Below, in pieces: positions 1 through 7,308 of a DNA stretch of 19,676 nt. A program made the position numbers and the translations under genes. The notes under the pieces are model-generated. The model was not told where the DNA came from and ran no database searches. It saw only the letters and a list, made by a program, of their open reading frames with translations. The first letter of the stretch is position 1. Every line of letters starts with the position of its first letter. Source of the stretch: CAWKZT01 sp963854565 (GTDB lineage Bacteria > Actinomycetota > Acidimicrobiia > Acidimicrobiales > JAHEJN01); contig CAWKZT010000021.1 of NCBI GenBank assembly GCA_963854565.1, positions 1-19,676 of the forward strand. The letters run 5' to 3'.

Positions 1-737
1 CTAGGGCTCGTCGTATCCAAGGCGAGGTCGAGTCGATCGTCCCTGACCTCACCGCCATGCACGACGAAATCACCGGAACCGTACGGATCGGCATGATCGG
101 AACAGTCGGCCGTTGGCTACTACCTAGTTTATTGAAGGCGCTTGCCGTCGAGTTTCCCCGCATCCACCTCCAAATCGCCGGGGCCACGACAGTCAACCTT
201 GCCCCCCACGTTGCTGACGGATCACTGCAGCTCGCACTCGCCAACTTGCCGATCGACGATCCCGACCTACGGGCCGAGCCACTCCTCGACGAGAACCGAG
301 TGCTTGCCGTCCCCTGTGGCTCCGAGCTTGCCCTCCGCAGCGAAATCAGCATCGCTGACCTGGCCGACATTGATCTCATCGCCGCTCCAGCCGGCACAGC
401 ATTCCGCGACGAGATCGACAACGCACTCGGCCACCATGGACTCACTCTGACGCCCATTGCCGAGGTCGACAGCATGGGCCTCGTGGGATCGGTTGTCAGT
501 AGCGGCGTGTACTCGGCCGTGCTCCCCTCCAGCGCCGTACCGGCAGATGGCACATGTGTATCAATTCCGATCCGAGGGCTGCCTCCCCGGTCGGTTGGCC
601 TCGTTTCCAGTCGGCGAGTGCCACCATCGGCCACTACCATCACGGTCGTCGACGTGATCCGGCGTATTGTCGCCGACGAATCAGCCCGCCGACCAGGTTT
701 CGACCTAGCGGTGGTCGCGGAACGCACGTTAACGTGA
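1..737 (+). CDS. LysR-type transcriptional regulator, 3' part (5' end outside window)
   Basis: The reading frame is open from the first complete codon at base 3, so the gene enters from the left edge and its DNA-binding helix-turn-helix is not in view. What is visible is the end of the linker helix (RARRIQGEVESIV), then the usual LysR junction EITGTVRIGMIGTVGRWLLP and a periplasmic-binding-protein-like effector domain of about 200 residues. That order (linker helix, 'G.vRIG', then 'LLP.LL..L...FP.i.l.i') is diagnostic of LysR-type regulators. An ATG at 57 exists but lies inside the linker helix, so it is not the true start. The carboxyltransferase gene begins only 13 bases after the stop on the same strand. 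It may be cotranscribed or be a target, but LysR proteins usually regulate divergent genes, so the link is weak. The effector cannot be predicted. Confidence 0.88.
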   Translation, partial: RARRIQGEVESIVPDLTAMHDEITGTVRIGMIGTVGRWLLPSLLKALAVEFPRIHLQIAGATTVNLAPHVADGSLQLALANLPIDDPDLRAEPLLDENRVLAVPCGSELALRSEISIADLADIDLIAAPAGTAFRDEIDNALGHHGLTLTPIAEVDSMGLVGSVVSSGVYSAVLPSSAVPADGTCVSIPIRGLPPRSVGLVSSRRVPPSATTITVVDVIRRIVADESARRPGFDLAVVAERTLT

Positions 738-750
738 CACACTCACCATC

Positions 751-2130
751 GTGACTGATCTCGCCTCCGCCGAAACCACCGGCGAACCTTCTCCCCTCGC
801 CGTCGCCCGTCATACCAGTGACAACACCGAGGTGGTGGTCCGGACACTCGGCGACCACCGCGTCGTCATGGTGACAATCGGCGGACAAAATGAGCCTCGT
901 CCGCTAGCCGCCGCAGATGGCAAGAACCTGGCCTTAGCGGCAACCATGGCTGTCGAGCAGCGTCTTCCGCTGGTCTACCGCTTGTCCTCGACGGGTGCCG
1001 ATGTCCACGAAGGCCTAGCGGCCACCAACGCATGGGGCATTGCCGCTCGTAGCATCGCTCGGGCCTCTGGCGTTGTCCCAACCATTGTTGTCGTGCACGG
1101 GGCAGCCGTCGCCGGACCGGCGCTCCTCATCGGCCTGGCCGACTTCGCAGTACTCACCGAAACGGCGTACGCCTATGTGTCTGGGCCACAGGCCGTACAA
1201 CAATACACCGGTGTGCCGATCACCTCAGAGGCGCTCGGCGGCGCCGCACTCCACGCTCGCACCGACGGCTCGGCGTCATTTGTCGTCGCCGATCTCGATG
1301 AGGCTGACGATCTAGTCTCAGATTTGCTTACCTTTCTGCCCGCCCACGTCGACGCCCTTCCACCAGTTATCCCCACCGCCGACCCGATCGACCGCCGCAC
1401 CGACACACTCACCACTATCCTTCCCGATTCCTCCACCGGTGCCTACGACGTCCGCGACGTGCTGCGAGCCGTCGCCGACGATGGTGAGATTCTCGAATGC
1501 CGAACCGACTGGGCCAGCAACATCGTTACGGCATTCGGCACCGTTGGCGGCCGCCCCGTGGGCTTCGTGGCCAATCAACCGCAGAGTCTTGCCGGGACGC
1601 TCAACATCGAAGCATCCCAAAAAGGTGCCCGTTTCGTTGGGTTCTGCGATGCGTTCAACATCGCACTTGTCACTTTCATCGATACACCCGGGTTCTACCC
1701 CGGCAAGGACCTCGAATGGCGCGGCATGATTCGTCACGGAGCGCAACTTGCCTTCGCCTATGCCCGAGCCACGGTTCCGCGCGTGGCCGTCACATTGCGC
1801 AAGGCCTACGGCGGGGCCTACATCGTCATGGACTCCAAGTACATGGGAAATGACGTGATGTTGGCTTGGCCTAGTGCCGAAATCGCCGTAATGGGTGCCA
1901 AAGGGGCCGCCGAGATCCTCCATCGCAATGCCACACCCGAAGAACGAGTCGTCCACGAAGCCGAATACGAAGAACGGCTGCTCAACCCCTATGTAGCGGC
2001 CGAACGCGGCTCGGTCGACGCGGTAATCGACCCCGCTGAAACCCGCATCCACATCGCATCGGCTCTAGATATGTTGAGCACAAAACGCGAAAAACTACGC
2101 AGCCGTCGACACGACAACATTCCGTTGTAA
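751..2130 (+). CDS. acyl-CoA carboxylase carboxyltransferase (beta) subunit, AccD/PccB family, divergent N-terminal half
   Basis: This 459-residue protein belongs to the carboxyltransferase family that moves CO2 from carboxybiotin to acetyl-, propionyl- or longer acyl-CoA. The C-terminal crotonase-like half is well conserved: GFVANQPQSLAG, a DTPGFYPGKDLEWRGMIRHGA stretch and the biotin-side oxyanion motif AYGGAY at about residues 352-357. The N-terminal half is recognisable but eroded. The usual SGGARIQEG motif is replaced by STGADVHEG, and the acyl-CoA-side AGGA motif reads VAGP (120-123). The protein is also shorter than a typical PccB (about 510-540 residues). The residue after AYGGAY is Ile358; in Streptomyces enzymes Asp at this place goes with propionyl-CoA and Ile with acetyl-CoA preference, so acetyl or a longer acyl is inferred. 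No biotin carboxylase or biotin carrier gene is in the window. The start is GTG 751, the first start codon in frame after the LysR stop; no clear ribosome site precedes it. Confidence 0.9.
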   Translation: MTDLASAETTGEPSPLAVARHTSDNTEVVVRTLGDHRVVMVTIGGQNEPRPLAAADGKNLALAATMAVEQRLPLVYRLSSTGADVHEGLAATNAWGIAARSIARASGVVPTIVVVHGAAVAGPALLIGLADFAVLTETAYAYVSGPQAVQQYTGVPITSEALGGAALHARTDGSASFVVADLDEADDLVSDLLTFLPAHVDALPPVIPTADPIDRRTDTLTTILPDSSTGAYDVRDVLRAVADDGEILECRTDWASNIVTAFGTVGGRPVGFVANQPQSLAGTLNIEASQKGARFVGFCDAFNIALVTFIDTPGFYPGKDLEWRGMIRHGAQLAFAYARATVPRVAVTLRKAYGGAYIVMDSKYMGNDVMLAWPSAEIAVMGAKGAAEILHRNATPEERVVHEAEYEERLLNPYVAAERGSVDAVIDPAETRIHIASALDMLSTKREKLRSRRHDNIPL

Positions 2131-2190
2131 CTCCCTCAACCCACATTGAATCTTGTGCTACTCGGTGATGTGTAGCGTCACGTTCTCCAG

Positions 2191-2196
2191 TAAAGT
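2191..2196 (+). promoter_or_regulatory. possible -10 box for citrate synthase
   Basis: The hexamer TAAAGT fits the actinobacterial -10 pattern TANNNT. It would place transcription start near 2203, ten bases before the ribosome-binding site. I see no good -35 element upstream, so this is a weak call made from position and pattern only. Confidence 0.25.
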
Positions 2197-2212
2197 GCAA
2201 CCGCAGCTACTA

Positions 2213-2218
2213 GAGGAG
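2213..2218 (+). promoter_or_regulatory. Shine-Dalgarno site of citrate synthase
   Basis: GAGGAG lies five bases before the GTG at 2224. It selects this GTG over the out-of-frame ATG at 2220. It is one of only two strong ribosome-binding sites in the window, consistent with a highly translated central-metabolism gene. Confidence 0.75.
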
Positions 2219-2223
2219 CATGG

Positions 2224-3492
2224 GTGTCCGAAACCATCACCATTACTGACAATCGCACAGGGAACACTGTTGAGGTCCCCATTGTCAACGGGGGTGTCGA
2301 CGCGGCCGAGTGGCGAAAATTGGTACCGGGAACGTGGTTCGTGGACCCATCCTTCAGCACCACTGCATCGTGCGAAAGTGCGATCACCGACCTCGATGGA
2401 ACCAACGGCATTTTGCGCCATCGCGGTTACCCCATCGAGCAGCTAGCCGAGAAGTCCACCTTCCTCGAAGTTGCTTACCTCCTCATAAACGGCGAACTTC
2501 CTAACGAGACCGAATACGCGGACTGGAAGCATCAGATCACCACCCACACCTACGTGAATGACAGTTTTCGGCGCGACTATTTCGACGCGTTTCACTACGA
2601 CGCTCACCCCATGGGTTTGCTTACCTCGGCAACGGCAGGACTTTCCACGTTCTACCCCGAAGCAAAAAACATCGAAGATCCTGAAGTTCGTAAAGAGCAG
2701 ATGGTTCGCCTTATCGCCAAGATGCCCACGATGGCTGCTGCTGCATACCGTTTCTCGAAGGGACTCCCCTTCGTATACCCCGACAACGACCTCGACTACT
2801 CCACCAACTTCTTGTCGATGATGTACAGGATGGCCGAGCCGTCCTATGAGGTAAACCCTGTTCTTGCTCGTGCACTTGACCTGCTGTTCATCTTGCATGC
2901 CGACCACGAGCAGAACTGCTCCACTACGGCGGTACGCGTTGTTGGTTCAGCCCACGCCGACCCTTACTCCGCTGTCTCCGCTGGCTGCGCTGCTCTGTAC
3001 GGACCCCGTCACGGCGGCGCCAACGAAGCAGTGCTCAAAATGCTTGCCGAGATCGGCAGCCCACAGAACGTGCCCGCCTTCATCGAAAGTGTCAAGTCAG
3101 GCGAAGGCCGCCTCATGGGGTTCGGACACCGCGTTTACAAGAACTTCGATCCCCGGGCGACCATCATCAAAAAGGCGGCCTACGACGTCTTCGAGGTAAC
3201 CGGTACCAATCCGTTACTCGATATCGCCCTCGCTCTCGAAGATGCGGCCTTGGCTGACGACTACTTCGTTAGTCGCAAGCTCTATCCCAACGTCGACTTC
3301 TACTCCGGCCTCATTTACGAAGCCATCGGCTTTCCTACCTCGATGTTCACCGTGCTGTTCGCTATTCCTCGCACCTCTGGCTGGCTCGCCCACTGGAACG
3401 AGATGCTCCAACAGGACTCCCGCATTGCCCGACCCCGCCAGGTCTACACCGGCTCCGACGTACGCGACTACGTAGACGTCTCTGCTCGGTAG
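2224..3492 (+). CDS. gltA: citrate synthase (type II, GltA)
   Basis: Condenses acetyl-CoA with oxaloacetate to citrate, the entry step of the TCA cycle, in the cytoplasm. The 422-residue length and layout match the hexameric GltA type (E. coli 427). The N-terminal all-beta segment carries SCESAITDLDG and GILRHRGYPIEQLAE. The catalytic triad is complete: His263 in GPRHGGANE, His302 in MGFGHRVYKNFDPRA and Asp358 in NVDFYSGLIYEAIG. The start is GTG 2224, supported by GAGGAG five bases upstream. The gene lies 93 bases after the carboxyltransferase and ends in a strong hairpin starting at the base after its stop, so it is the last gene of its transcript. Both this enzyme and the upstream carboxylase use acetyl-CoA-type substrates, but a regulatory link is only inference. 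Confidence 0.98.
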   Translation: MSETITITDNRTGNTVEVPIVNGGVDAAEWRKLVPGTWFVDPSFSTTASCESAITDLDGTNGILRHRGYPIEQLAEKSTFLEVAYLLINGELPNETEYADWKHQITTHTYVNDSFRRDYFDAFHYDAHPMGLLTSATAGLSTFYPEAKNIEDPEVRKEQMVRLIAKMPTMAAAAYRFSKGLPFVYPDNDLDYSTNFLSMMYRMAEPSYEVNPVLARALDLLFILHADHEQNCSTTAVRVVGSAHADPYSAVSAGCAALYGPRHGGANEAVLKMLAEIGSPQNVPAFIESVKSGEGRLMGFGHRVYKNFDPRATIIKKAAYDVFEVTGTNPLLDIALALEDAALADDYFVSRKLYPNVDFYSGLIYEAIGFPTSMFTVLFAIPRTSGWLAHWNEMLQQDSRIARPRQVYTGSDVRDYVDVSAR

Positions 3493-3521
3493 TGGCTAAG
3501 GCTGGTTGTCAGCCTTAGCCA
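3493..3521 (+). terminator. hairpin terminator after gltA
   Basis: A perfect 11-bp inverted repeat, TGGCTAAGGCT and AGCCTTAGCCA, encloses a seven-base loop (GGTTGTC) and begins on the base directly after the gltA TAG. No T-run follows, as is common for actinobacterial terminators, so it could also act as an mRNA 3'-end stabiliser. The next gene has its own promoter downstream, which supports a transcript boundary here. Confidence 0.7.
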
Positions 3522-3586
3522 GCGCTCAAGCAAGCTTCACTGACACTGGCTAGCCCCGCGGTGTGACGCGCCCCGAGAAAAACCCC

Positions 3587-3615
3587 TGGACATCTTTACG
3601 TCTTTTCAGTATGTT
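3587..3615 (+). promoter_or_regulatory. sigma70-type promoter for the pseudokinase-LysM pair
   Basis: TGGACA (3587-3592, 5 of 6 to TTGACA) is followed after exactly 17 bases by TATGTT (3610-3615, 4 of 6 to TATAAT). Start of transcription would be near 3622, giving a leader of about 39 bases. The leader is pyrimidine-rich and has no Shine-Dalgarno sequence. Position between the gltA hairpin and the next gene fits well. Confidence 0.55.
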
Positions 3616-3660
3616 TCATGTTGTGTCATCTCATTCCCTTTTATTCCGTCCCGTAGCCTG

Positions 3661-5022
3661 ATGGCCGTCACCACTCGGGTACTCGACGGCGACCGTCTGG
3701 TCGTGGCCAAGACTGGTCCCGCCGACAAGCTGGTAGCCGAAGCAAAATTGTTACGTCACTGTGTTGGCCCGCATGTCGTTTCGGTTATCGACATCGTGGT
3801 AGACGGCGACCAAGCGGAGATGTTGCTGGAGTCCGCCGGCAATAGCACCCTGAGCGAATATCGCCCGGATAACTTCGCTGCTCTCGCCGCCACTATGGCC
3901 TCAGTTGTGCAGGCCGTGGCCGATCTACATCAGCAACGGGTCGGACATGGCAGCCTCGCCGACGAGCACGTGATCCTCGGCACCAACCGACACCCGGTGC
4001 TGTGCGGCTTTGGCCATGCGGCCAGTCACCCGTCCTCACCTACAGAACTCGACGTGCAAGCGTTAGGACGAATGCTGTACCACCATCTGCTTCGACTGGC
4101 TGGTTCGCAGACGTCTACGTGGGTGGAACGGATGACATCCAGTGACCTGCGTATCGAGCGTCAGCTTCGCGAGTTGGCAACCCAAGCCAAGGATGACCCA
4201 ACCACCATTTCCGCCACCGCTTTGGCGACATCTCTAGCCGATCTGTCGCCGCCTCCCCCTACCCTCCGGAGCGCTCAAGCGGTACCAGTGGTGGAGCCGT
4301 CGCAACCTACATCACGCGACGGTTCCACCCCGGCGACCCCTTCTACCTCAGACGACCAACTATCCGATGATGTGCCCCGCATCTGGCGTATACCCCCACG
4401 CCCACGGGTACCGGTTTCGACGCGGCGCCGTCCAGTCGTTGGGGGTGCGGTAGTGGCGGTACTGGTCGCCATCACCGCTGGCGTAATGCTATTTCGGGGA
4501 GCAACCGCACCGCCCACCGAGATCGCCAGCAGCGCCCAACTGGCGACCCAAGACGAGACCCCAGCGACACCCACCGGAGTGCCAATTCATCCGCAGCAGA
4601 CCACCGTGGCTACCCCTTCAACGACCATCCGATCCGAACACGAATTGCTGGTTCCATGTCCTGTCGTCGTCGCGGTATTCACCGCTGACCACGATCGCGA
4701 TGGTTGTCTTTCTCCGATAAACATCATCCAGGGTTCGGTCATCGTTGACGACCTAACCTTTAGCGTCGGCGTGCCAGAAGACACCATCCTGGTTGGGGAC
4801 TGGAACTGTGACGGACGATCCACACTGGCCGTTTTGCGGCAAAGTACCGGTGAGATCTTCGTGTTCGATGACTGGGCCGTGGATGGCCAGGTAGAAGCCA
4901 CCCTCGTTGGCCAAGTGACGGGGCCGACTGCATTCACAGCCGTAGAACTGCCCAATGGGTGTCAAGACCTTCGTGTCACTCACGACACCGGACAATGGAC
5001 CCTCACCGAGACACAGACGTGA
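3661..5022 (+). CDS. membrane-anchored kinase-like protein (pseudokinase) with outer FG-GAP/VCBS-like segment
   Basis: The 453-residue protein has three parts. Residues about 5-200 resemble a Ser/Thr kinase fold: VVAKT (Lys17, like the beta-3 lysine), EAKLLRH (Glu27, like the helix-C glutamate), a QQRVGHGSLADEHVIL catalytic-loop equivalent and LCGFG for DFG. The key residues are gone. HRD is H96-G97-S98, the loop Asn is His103, DFG is G116-F-G118, and there is no glycine-rich loop, so phosphotransfer is unlikely. A Pro/Ser/Thr-rich linker follows, then one membrane helix (about 259-279) and another low-complexity linker. A C-terminal domain holds a DWNCDG motif (380-385) with the LAVLRQSTGEIFVFDDW pattern of FG-GAP/VCBS repeats, and four cysteines. 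The kinase-like part is predicted inside and the C-terminus outside. The start is ATG 3661; no other in-frame ATG or GTG is close. The stop overlaps the next gene by four bases. The ligand and partner are unknown. Confidence 0.8.
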   Translation: MAVTTRVLDGDRLVVAKTGPADKLVAEAKLLRHCVGPHVVSVIDIVVDGDQAEMLLESAGNSTLSEYRPDNFAALAATMASVVQAVADLHQQRVGHGSLADEHVILGTNRHPVLCGFGHAASHPSSPTELDVQALGRMLYHHLLRLAGSQTSTWVERMTSSDLRIERQLRELATQAKDDPTTISATALATSLADLSPPPPTLRSAQAVPVVEPSQPTSRDGSTPATPSTSDDQLSDDVPRIWRIPPRPRVPVSTRRRPVVGGAVVAVLVAITAGVMLFRGATAPPTEIASSAQLATQDETPATPTGVPIHPQQTTVATPSTTIRSEHELLVPCPVVVAVFTADHDRDGCLSPINIIQGSVIVDDLTFSVGVPEDTILVGDWNCDGRSTLAVLRQSTGEIFVFDDWAVDGQVEATLVGQVTGPTAFTAVELPNGCQDLRVTHDTGQWTLTETQT

Positions 5023-5855
5023 CCAGCATTCTCACCCCACATTCCGGGCCAAGCCTTCGCCGTAACCTCAACTGTCCAACCACGCAGATCCCCTTGCGTA
5101 TTTGGTCCACAGTTTTTCTGGCGGGTTGGGCCTTCGTTCTGGTCCTCGCAATTCGACTTCTAGGTGCCCTCGGTTCCGGCTCATTAGCAGCCCCGCGACT
5201 AACCGACCCCTCTGCCATCTGGCATTGGGCGACCACCACGCCGCCTGCCGATCTCCTCATGACGATGCTTCGCTTGGCCGGCGTGGCCATGGGGTGGTAT
5301 CTCCTGGCACTCATGGCTCTTGGGGTGTTGGCGCGAGCAACTCGCTTCGAGATCGCAGCCACAAGATTAAACCGCTGGACCCCCCGGTCGTTGCACACAC
5401 TGCTCGATAACGCGATGGGGTTTGGCTTGTTGGCAGCCCTAACCCTGGCTTCACTAACTCCTATTCGCTCCACCGCATCACCCCAAGAGTTCGCTCTCGG
5501 CCCGGACCCCATGGTCCTCGTGCTCCAACCCGATACCTCAACGGAACCCGCTGTTCTCGAACTCGATGCCTTCGCAATGTCCGATGTCCCCATGGTCATG
5601 CGTCGAGCAGAGTCACCTTCGTTGGCCCCCAACAATGTCTCTACGACTCAAGAATGGGTCGTAGTCCCGGGCGACAACCTCTGGTCGATCGCCGAATCCA
5701 CCTTGGCCGGCCAGTTCGGTTCCGAAGTTTCTATCGCACAAATCACTCCGTACTGGATCGACCTCACGACAGTCAATAGGTCTCGTCTCAGCGATCCTTC
5801 GAACCCCGACCTCTTGCTGGTGGGCCAAACCCTGCTGGTCCCGTCCGTCGAATAA
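5019..5855 (+). CDS. polytopic membrane protein with C-terminal LysM domain
   Basis: The 278-residue protein has three predicted membrane helices (about residues 28-50, 78-102 and 129-147) and an outer linker of some 65 residues. A C-terminal LysM domain (about 212-275) opens with EWVVVPGDNLWSIAEST and closes with LLLVGQTLLVP; it would bind peptidoglycan glycan strands. The linker between the domain's first and last motifs is longer than in a minimal LysM. I chose GTG 5019 because it overlaps the upstream TGA as GTGA, typical of translational coupling. An in-frame GTG at 4959 or ATG at 4995 would lie inside the pseudokinase gene and add only a low-complexity His/Arg-rich leader. Coupling to the pseudokinase implies a shared envelope function, but no biochemical role can be named. 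Confidence 0.8.
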   Translation: MTSILTPHSGPSLRRNLNCPTTQIPLRIWSTVFLAGWAFVLVLAIRLLGALGSGSLAAPRLTDPSAIWHWATTTPPADLLMTMLRLAGVAMGWYLLALMALGVLARATRFEIAATRLNRWTPRSLHTLLDNAMGFGLLAALTLASLTPIRSTASPQEFALGPDPMVLVLQPDTSTEPAVLELDAFAMSDVPMVMRRAESPSLAPNNVSTTQEWVVVPGDNLWSIAESTLAGQFGSEVSIAQITPYWIDLTTVNRSRLSDPSNPDLLLVGQTLLVPSVE

Positions 5856-5889
5856 CCCATCGGAATCAGTCCGACTCATCCGACTGGGT

Positions 5890-5895
5890 TAGATT
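5890..5895 (+). promoter_or_regulatory. candidate leaderless -10 box for the HAD nucleotidase
   Basis: TAGATT fits TANNNT and ends six bases before the ATG at 5902. That is the spacing at which transcription would start on the start codon itself. No Shine-Dalgarno sequence precedes this ATG, which fits leaderless translation. The gap from the LysM gene is only 46 bases, so read-through is also possible. Confidence 0.4.
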
Positions 5896-5901
5896 TGGCG
5901 G

Positions 5902-7305
5902 ATGGACAACCCCGAGCAACCCCCCGAACTTGGTGTCTTCGCCAACCGCACGCTCAATCTGCGATCGGTGCAAGCGATCGGGTTCGACATGGACTACACC
6001 CTCATCCACTATCACGTCGACAAGTGGGAGGGCGCAGCGTTCGAGCATGCCCGCGGCCATTTGGCAGACCGTGGCTGGCCGGTGGACAACCTCACATTCG
6101 AACCTGACAAATTTAGTTTGGGTCTCACGTTCGACCTCAAACTCGGAAACCTTGTCAAGGCAACCCGTTTCGGCTACGTCGTGCGAGCTCAGCATGGCCA
6201 ATCGGCACTCACATTCGATGATCAACGCACGGCGTACAGCTCCACAGTGATCGATCTCGCCGAAGACCGCTACGCGTTCATGAACACGTTGTTTGAGATC
6301 TCCAGAGCTTGCCTTTGGACCCAACTCATCGACCTCCACGACCAATCAAAACTCGATGGTGTGCACAATTACCGCGACATCTACATCGCCATTGATGACG
6401 CTTTGAATGAGTCCCACCTCGGCGGGCGGCTGAAAGCCGAAATACTGGCTGACCCCGACAGCTTCGTCGTCCGCGACGAGTCGCTCGTTCCCACCCTTGT
6501 CGACCTGCGAGAAGCAGGCAAGAAACTCCTTCTTATCACGAACAGCGATTGGGCCTACACCCGTGAAATCATGAAATACGCGGTCGACCCCTTCTGCCCA
6601 GAAGGCTGCACGTGGCGCGAGTTATTTGACGTCGTCATCGTGGCGGCCAATAAGCCGCAGTTCTTCGCCAACCAGAACCCGTTGTTCAAAATTGTCGATG
6701 AGAACGCCGGTTTATTGAAACCTCACTGGGACGATCTCGAAGCTGGCACGGTCTACTTCGGGGGCAATGCGCTCGCCGTCGAATCAAGTCTTGGCCTGGG
6801 CAATGCCCAGTTTCTTTACGTTGGCGACCACCTATTTGGCGATGTGCACGTCACCAAAGATGTGCTTCGGTGGCGCACAGCACTGATCGCCCGAGAACTC
6901 GAATACGAAATCCGCGACGCCGCCAACTTTCACGACGACCAGCGCCACCTCGAAGAACTCATGCGCGACAAAGTCGCTATCGACCGCCAACAAGCTCAGC
7001 TACGCCTGGCACGCGACCACAACCGTTCGGACAAATCCCTGAGCGCCAGTCTGGACAAGGCCACCAAGCAGGCCATAAAGCTCGACAAACAAATTTCACC
7101 CTTAGCGCAGAAAGCCGCCACGCTGGGTAATGAGGTCTGGGGCCCACTGATGCGCGCCGGGAACGACAAAAGCCTATTTGCCCGACAGGTCGAAAGGTAC
7201 GCCGACATATACACCTCACGAGTATCCAATCTTGGCTACGAAACGCCCTATGCCTACCTACGAGCAGCTCGTGGTTCTCTCCCCCATGACGCCGCAACGG
7301 ACTAA
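5902..7305 (+). CDS. HAD-IG family 5'-nucleotidase (cytosolic purine nucleotidase-like)
   Basis: The protein is 467 residues and belongs to the HAD superfamily 5'-nucleotidase group related to eukaryotic cytosolic purine 5'-nucleotidase, which dephosphorylates nucleoside monophosphates such as IMP/GMP. HAD motif I is IGFDMDYTL with nucleophile Asp29 and acid/base Asp31. Motif II is LLLITNSDW (Thr213/Asn214 region), and motif IV is YVGDHLFGDV with Asp309 and Asp314 binding magnesium. A large cap segment sits between motifs I and II, and a charged helical region (about 340-430) precedes the C-terminal SNLGYETPYAYLRA block seen in this family. All catalytic residues are present, so it should be active; the true substrate in bacteria is not established. 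The start is ATG 5902 with a possible leaderless promoter. The next gene starts three bases after the stop and is probably cotranscribed. Confidence 0.92.
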   Translation: MDNPEQPPELGVFANRTLNLRSVQAIGFDMDYTLIHYHVDKWEGAAFEHARGHLADRGWPVDNLTFEPDKFSLGLTFDLKLGNLVKATRFGYVVRAQHGQSALTFDDQRTAYSSTVIDLAEDRYAFMNTLFEISRACLWTQLIDLHDQSKLDGVHNYRDIYIAIDDALNESHLGGRLKAEILADPDSFVVRDESLVPTLVDLREAGKKLLLITNSDWAYTREIMKYAVDPFCPEGCTWRELFDVVIVAANKPQFFANQNPLFKIVDENAGLLKPHWDDLEAGTVYFGGNALAVESSLGLGNAQFLYVGDHLFGDVHVTKDVLRWRTALIARELEYEIRDAANFHDDQRHLEELMRDKVAIDRQQAQLRLARDHNRSDKSLSASLDKATKQAIKLDKQISPLAQKAATLGNEVWGPLMRAGNDKSLFARQVERYADIYTSRVSNLGYETPYAYLRAARGSLPHDAATD

Positions 7306-7308
7306 ACA

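Noticed and set aside
1318..2052. 244-codon open frame on the minus strand
   Set aside because: It lies entirely antisense to the conserved carboxyltransferase gene and its translation shows no recognisable motif; a by-product of codon bias.
4959..5018. Longer start for the LysM protein (GTG 4959 or ATG 4995)
   Set aside because: It would overlap the pseudokinase gene by up to 64 bases and add a polar leader, whereas GTG 5019 gives the usual four-base stop/start overlap.
5003..5635. 210-codon open frame on the minus strand
   Set aside because: Antisense to the LysM membrane protein; Ser/Arg-rich low-complexity translation with no motif.
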